Below, one piece after another: positions 14,542 to 16,880 of a DNA stretch of 16,880 nt. Both the position numbers and the translations under genes were made by a program. The notes beneath the pieces are model-generated. The model was not told where the DNA came from. It saw nothing but the letters and a program-made list of their open reading frames with translations, and searched no databases. The DNA is from an uncultured Parafilimonas sp. (GTDB taxonomy: Bacteria > Bacteroidota > Bacteroidia > Chitinophagales > Chitinophagaceae): positions 1 through 16,880 of the forward strand of contig CALAGJ010000113.1 in the NCBI GenBank assembly GCA_937892395.1. The letters are read 5' to 3'. Numbering within the stretch: position 1 is the stretch's first letter; the number at the start of each line of letters is the position of its first letter.

Positions 14542-16203
14542 TTAATCAGCAAAAAGGGAGGCATCTGAGCCAAAAACAACTGCCACTTCATAGTTGTCAT
14601 CCGCATCCTTACTTAGTCTTACTGCCACAGAAAAATCACTGTATTTTTTTGATGCTTTGGATGGTTTGAAAAGACTAACTGTTGCTGCATCATCGGCGTC
14701 TGCACTTTGTATGTCCCCCAACATTGAAACAGCAGCAGTGCCAGCTTCTACAATTGGGTTCGCTTTTTTAATATCTGCACAAACGGTATTGTATAAAGTC
14801 TTTGCAGCTTCATAATTATCTGTTCGTTTTAAGATGCTATAAGCAGATAAATAATAGTCGTTATCTTCAACAATAAATGTCTCTTCTGTATTTGGAAGTT
14901 GAAGGTAGCTAGTGTAAATGTATTCAGCCATATCATTTGTCCAGTCCAACTCATCTTCACCAATAAGTGCATCCAACTCATTTTCGCTCAATCTAGACAT
15001 GAGTGAAATCATATCAGTCATGTTTGCAGGCTTTATATTTAGCTTCTGCCCCTTGTAGTCAGTTAAACTCTCTAAGCTTTTTAAATCCCCATCATCCCAT
15101 GTTCCTTTTACGCAAAGTCCATCTAAGGTTGTTTTAGTACCACTGCCTGTAAAACTGCCCAGCACGTAAGTGCCATTGTACAAGGTGCCGCCCTTTGATA
15201 CAAACCATGCCTTTCCAGAAAACTCCCCTTTGTTTCTCATTTCACCATAGTATAAAGTCTTTTTTTCTAAATCTATGGACATACAATTTGAACCCGAAAG
15301 AAAATCATCTATATATGTACCTTCATCATAATATTTGCCTTTCTTATAGAATTGGCATAAGCCCTGAGCTCCTTCTTTGTTAAGTTTCCCAACAAATACT
15401 GTGGAGTCGTCCCGCACAGTAAGTCCACTTGTTAAGAAACCTGCCGTATATATGCCAAAATATTTTTTGTGATTGTTTAAATCATAGTAAAAACAGGAAT
15501 CAGTCAATAAATAATCATTTGCTTTGTCCACAGAACCCATCAGGATATAATCATCTTTTTTTTCACCAGTAAATGTATTACTGAGTAGAAAAGAGTTGTA
15601 TGATCCCTCATTAGCATTCTGCCATTCACCATCTTTCCATACTCCTTTGTATAGTTTTTTATCCTTTACTTCATATTGATATCCTGACCCATTTTTCTTA
15701 TCAGATGCATAGATATTGTCACTGATAATATCTCCTGCTGAATTTATAAAAACACATCTACCATCATACCTGTCTGATTTAAAACTTCCCGAAAGAATAC
15801 TGTTATCATTAAACACATAAGCACCTTGCCCATGTTTTGAACCATCTTTAAAATCTCCTATATATATATCTTTATCTTTGGTTAAATTAGTACCACTGCC
15901 ATTTAGCTTTCCTGCCTTCCAATTTCCACTTAGAAAGAAACCGTCTTTGAAAACCAATGCACCTTTGCCTTCGAATTTTCCATTTAAGAAATAACCGGCA
16001 TACCAAAGTACATAATCTCCGCTGTAATGAGCCACTCCCAAGCCATTTGGCAATTTATTTTTTATTTCACCCGTGTAGTAATAGTATTCACCCCATCCAT
16101 CTTTAAGACTGTCTATCCTACCTGTGCTTGTAGTAGAAGTTTGGGCATCAACCACAGATGCCATCAATAAACTTAATAAGCACAATACACTAAACTGTTT
16201 CAT
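14542..16203 (-). CDS. Exported MORN-repeat protein
   Basis: The best start is the Met at 16203, giving 553 residues that open with a clean signal peptide (MKQFSVLCLLSLLMASVVDA, then Gln). An upstream Met at 16236 would add 11 polar residues ahead of it. About residues 30-350 hold eight or more MORN units (for example GDFKDGSKHGQGAYVF and GNWKAGKLNGSGT), which form elongated beta-hairpin ladders. The C-terminal 180 residues are a separate, mostly helical unrecognised domain with acidic stretches. In eukaryotes MORN repeats bind membranes or partner proteins; in bacteria their role is mostly unknown. Export makes lipid kinase-type functions unlikely. It stands alone between two convergent or divergent neighbours. 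Confidence 0.85.
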   Translation of the reverse strand: MKQFSVLCLLSLLMASVVDAQTSTTSTGRIDSLKDGWGEYYYYTGEIKNKLPNGLGVAHYSGDYVLWYAGYFLNGKFEGKGALVFKDGFFLSGNWKAGKLNGSGTNLTKDKDIYIGDFKDGSKHGQGAYVFNDNSILSGSFKSDRYDGRCVFINSAGDIISDNIYASDKKNGSGYQYEVKDKKLYKGVWKDGEWQNANEGSYNSFLLSNTFTGEKKDDYILMGSVDKANDYLLTDSCFYYDLNNHKKYFGIYTAGFLTSGLTVRDDSTVFVGKLNKEGAQGLCQFYKKGKYYDEGTYIDDFLSGSNCMSIDLEKKTLYYGEMRNKGEFSGKAWFVSKGGTLYNGTYVLGSFTGSGTKTTLDGLCVKGTWDDGDLKSLESLTDYKGQKLNIKPANMTDMISLMSRLSENELDALIGEDELDWTNDMAEYIYTSYLQLPNTEETFIVEDNDYYLSAYSILKRTDNYEAAKTLYNTVCADIKKANPIVEAGTAAVSMLGDIQSADADDAATVSLFKPSKASKKYSDFSVAVRLSKDADDNYEVAVVFGSDASLFAD

Positions 16204-16262
16204 AATATACGATTTATAGCTTGACGAATATTGCAAAGTTGAATAACAATTCTACATATCAA

Positions 16263-16286
16263 ATACCCATAGCAGGGTATCCTGCT
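16263..16286. promoter_or_regulatory. Two overlapping, mutually exclusive hairpins
   Basis: ATACCC (16263-16268) can pair with GGGTAT (16275-16280), or AGCAGG (16271-16276) can pair with CCTGCT (16281-16286). The second arm of the first hairpin and the first arm of the second overlap, so only one can form at a time. The element is 60 bases upstream of the MORN gene and about 150 upstream of secA. Confidence 0.4.
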
Positions 16287-16339
16287 TGTTAAACTCAAAT
16301 TTGTATCCTGATTAGTGAAACCAGCATATACAAAAGATT

Positions 16340-16398
16340 TACATTTGTCCCCCCAAATATGACAGGTTGGCTTACAAATATAAGCCGCACAATATTTG
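16340..16398 (+). promoter_or_regulatory. Promoter region of secA
   Basis: Two candidates are visible. TACATTTG (16340-16347) is a perfect -7 box without a clear -33 element. TTG (16367-16369), 21 bp, then AATATTTG (16391-16398) has one -7 mismatch but correct spacing. A 6-bp hairpin (GGCTTA 16369-16374, TAAGCC 16381-16386) lies inside the second promoter's spacer and may be an operator. The minus strand of its loop reads TATATTTG, a possible -7 box for the MORN gene. Confidence 0.45.
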
Positions 16399-16439
16399 TA
16401 AAATATAGCATCAAATTAAAAATAATAACCATTTAGGTC

Positions 16440-16880
16440 ATGATAAAATTTCTTACAAAGCTGCTCGGAGGCAATAAAAGTGAGAAGGACGTTAATAAAA
16501 TTCGCCCTTTTGTGGAGCAGATAAATACTGTTTTTAATACTTATCAAACATTAAGCAATGATAACCTTCGTAATAAAACACAGGAACTAAAAGCAAAAAT
16601 TAAAGAGCATCTTTCTGCAATAGATGCAGATATTGTAAATCATAAACAAATTGCAGAAGGACTTCCCGAATCTGATATTCAGGGTAGAGATACGCTATAT
16701 AAACAAGTAGATGAATTAGCCAAGGACAGGAATAAGAAAATTGAAGAAATTTTAGAAAAAATATTGCCCGAAGCATTTGCATTAGTAAAAGAAACAGCTC
16801 GAAGGTTTAAGGAGAATGAAATCCTAACTTCCACTGCTACAGAACTAGACAAAACCCTTAGCTTACAAAAACCATACATA
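16440..16880 (+). CDS. secA: Protein translocase ATPase SecA, N-terminal part
   Basis: The first 147 codons are present and the frame stays open at the window edge. The opening MIKFLTKLLGGNKSEKDVNKIRP is the SecA start helix. It is followed by the helical stretch VFNTYQTLSNDNLRNKTQELKAK, which corresponds to the family's SDxxLxxKTxEFxxR region. The later EEILEKILPEAFALVKETARR is the conserved block ahead of the nucleotide-binding domain. Between these blocks lies an insert of about 50 residues, rich in Lys and Asp, typical of Bacteroidota SecA. SecA drives preproteins through SecYEG with ATP at the inner membrane; its substrates are then cut by LepB, also in this window. The Walker motifs lie outside the window. 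Confidence 0.93.
   Translation, partial: MIKFLTKLLGGNKSEKDVNKIRPFVEQINTVFNTYQTLSNDNLRNKTQELKAKIKEHLSAIDADIVNHKQIAEGLPESDIQGRDTLYKQVDELAKDRNKKIEEILEKILPEAFALVKETARRFKENEILTSTATELDKTLSLQKPYI

Overview
The window is a low-GC chromosomal segment of a Bacteroidota bacterium, most likely in or near the Chitinophagaceae. The taxonomic call rests on several things: an oversized multi-membrane signal peptidase I, a DUF6089-type outer-membrane protein directly after NAD kinase, exported proteins with type I or lipoprotein signals throughout, and several promoters fitting the Bacteroidota pattern TTTG-N19-TAnnTTTG. TAA, TAG and TGA all end genes here, so the genetic code appears standard.

Layout: 1-178 is the Lys/Ala/Pro-rich tail of a histone H1-like protein, followed by a strong terminator. 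A gene-free stretch to 776 holds a 13-bp inverted repeat near its two ends and a small hairpin-plus-T-tract. A MerR-type regulator with a cobalamin-binding module (minus strand) diverges from lepB (signal peptidase I). Next come an alpha/beta-hydrolase whose apparent lipoprotein signal is broken by an in-frame TGA, and cytidine deaminase (cdd). cdd converges, six bases apart, with a single-domain response regulator.

The central block (5326-12531) is the most unusual. Three minus-strand genes encode, in transcription order, an exported sulfatase-fold lipoprotein lacking the catalytic Cys/Ser, a secreted PKD-like protein, and a TPR-CHAT caspase-like protease with a lipoprotein signal and a C-terminal membrane anchor. 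Divergent from them are an ECF-type sigma factor and a membrane protein resembling an anti-sigma factor, with TPR-like helices on the predicted periplasmic side. I infer a cell-envelope signalling module in which the CHAT protease and the anti-sigma sensor domain share the periplasm. A 13-bp dyad covers the CHAT start codon and encloses a perfect -7 box.

The right side is mostly housekeeping: nadK, the DUF6089 outer-membrane protein, an exported MORN-repeat protein on the minus strand ending in a hairpin terminator, a regulatory region rich in small inverted repeats, and the first 147 codons of secA, which runs off the window.
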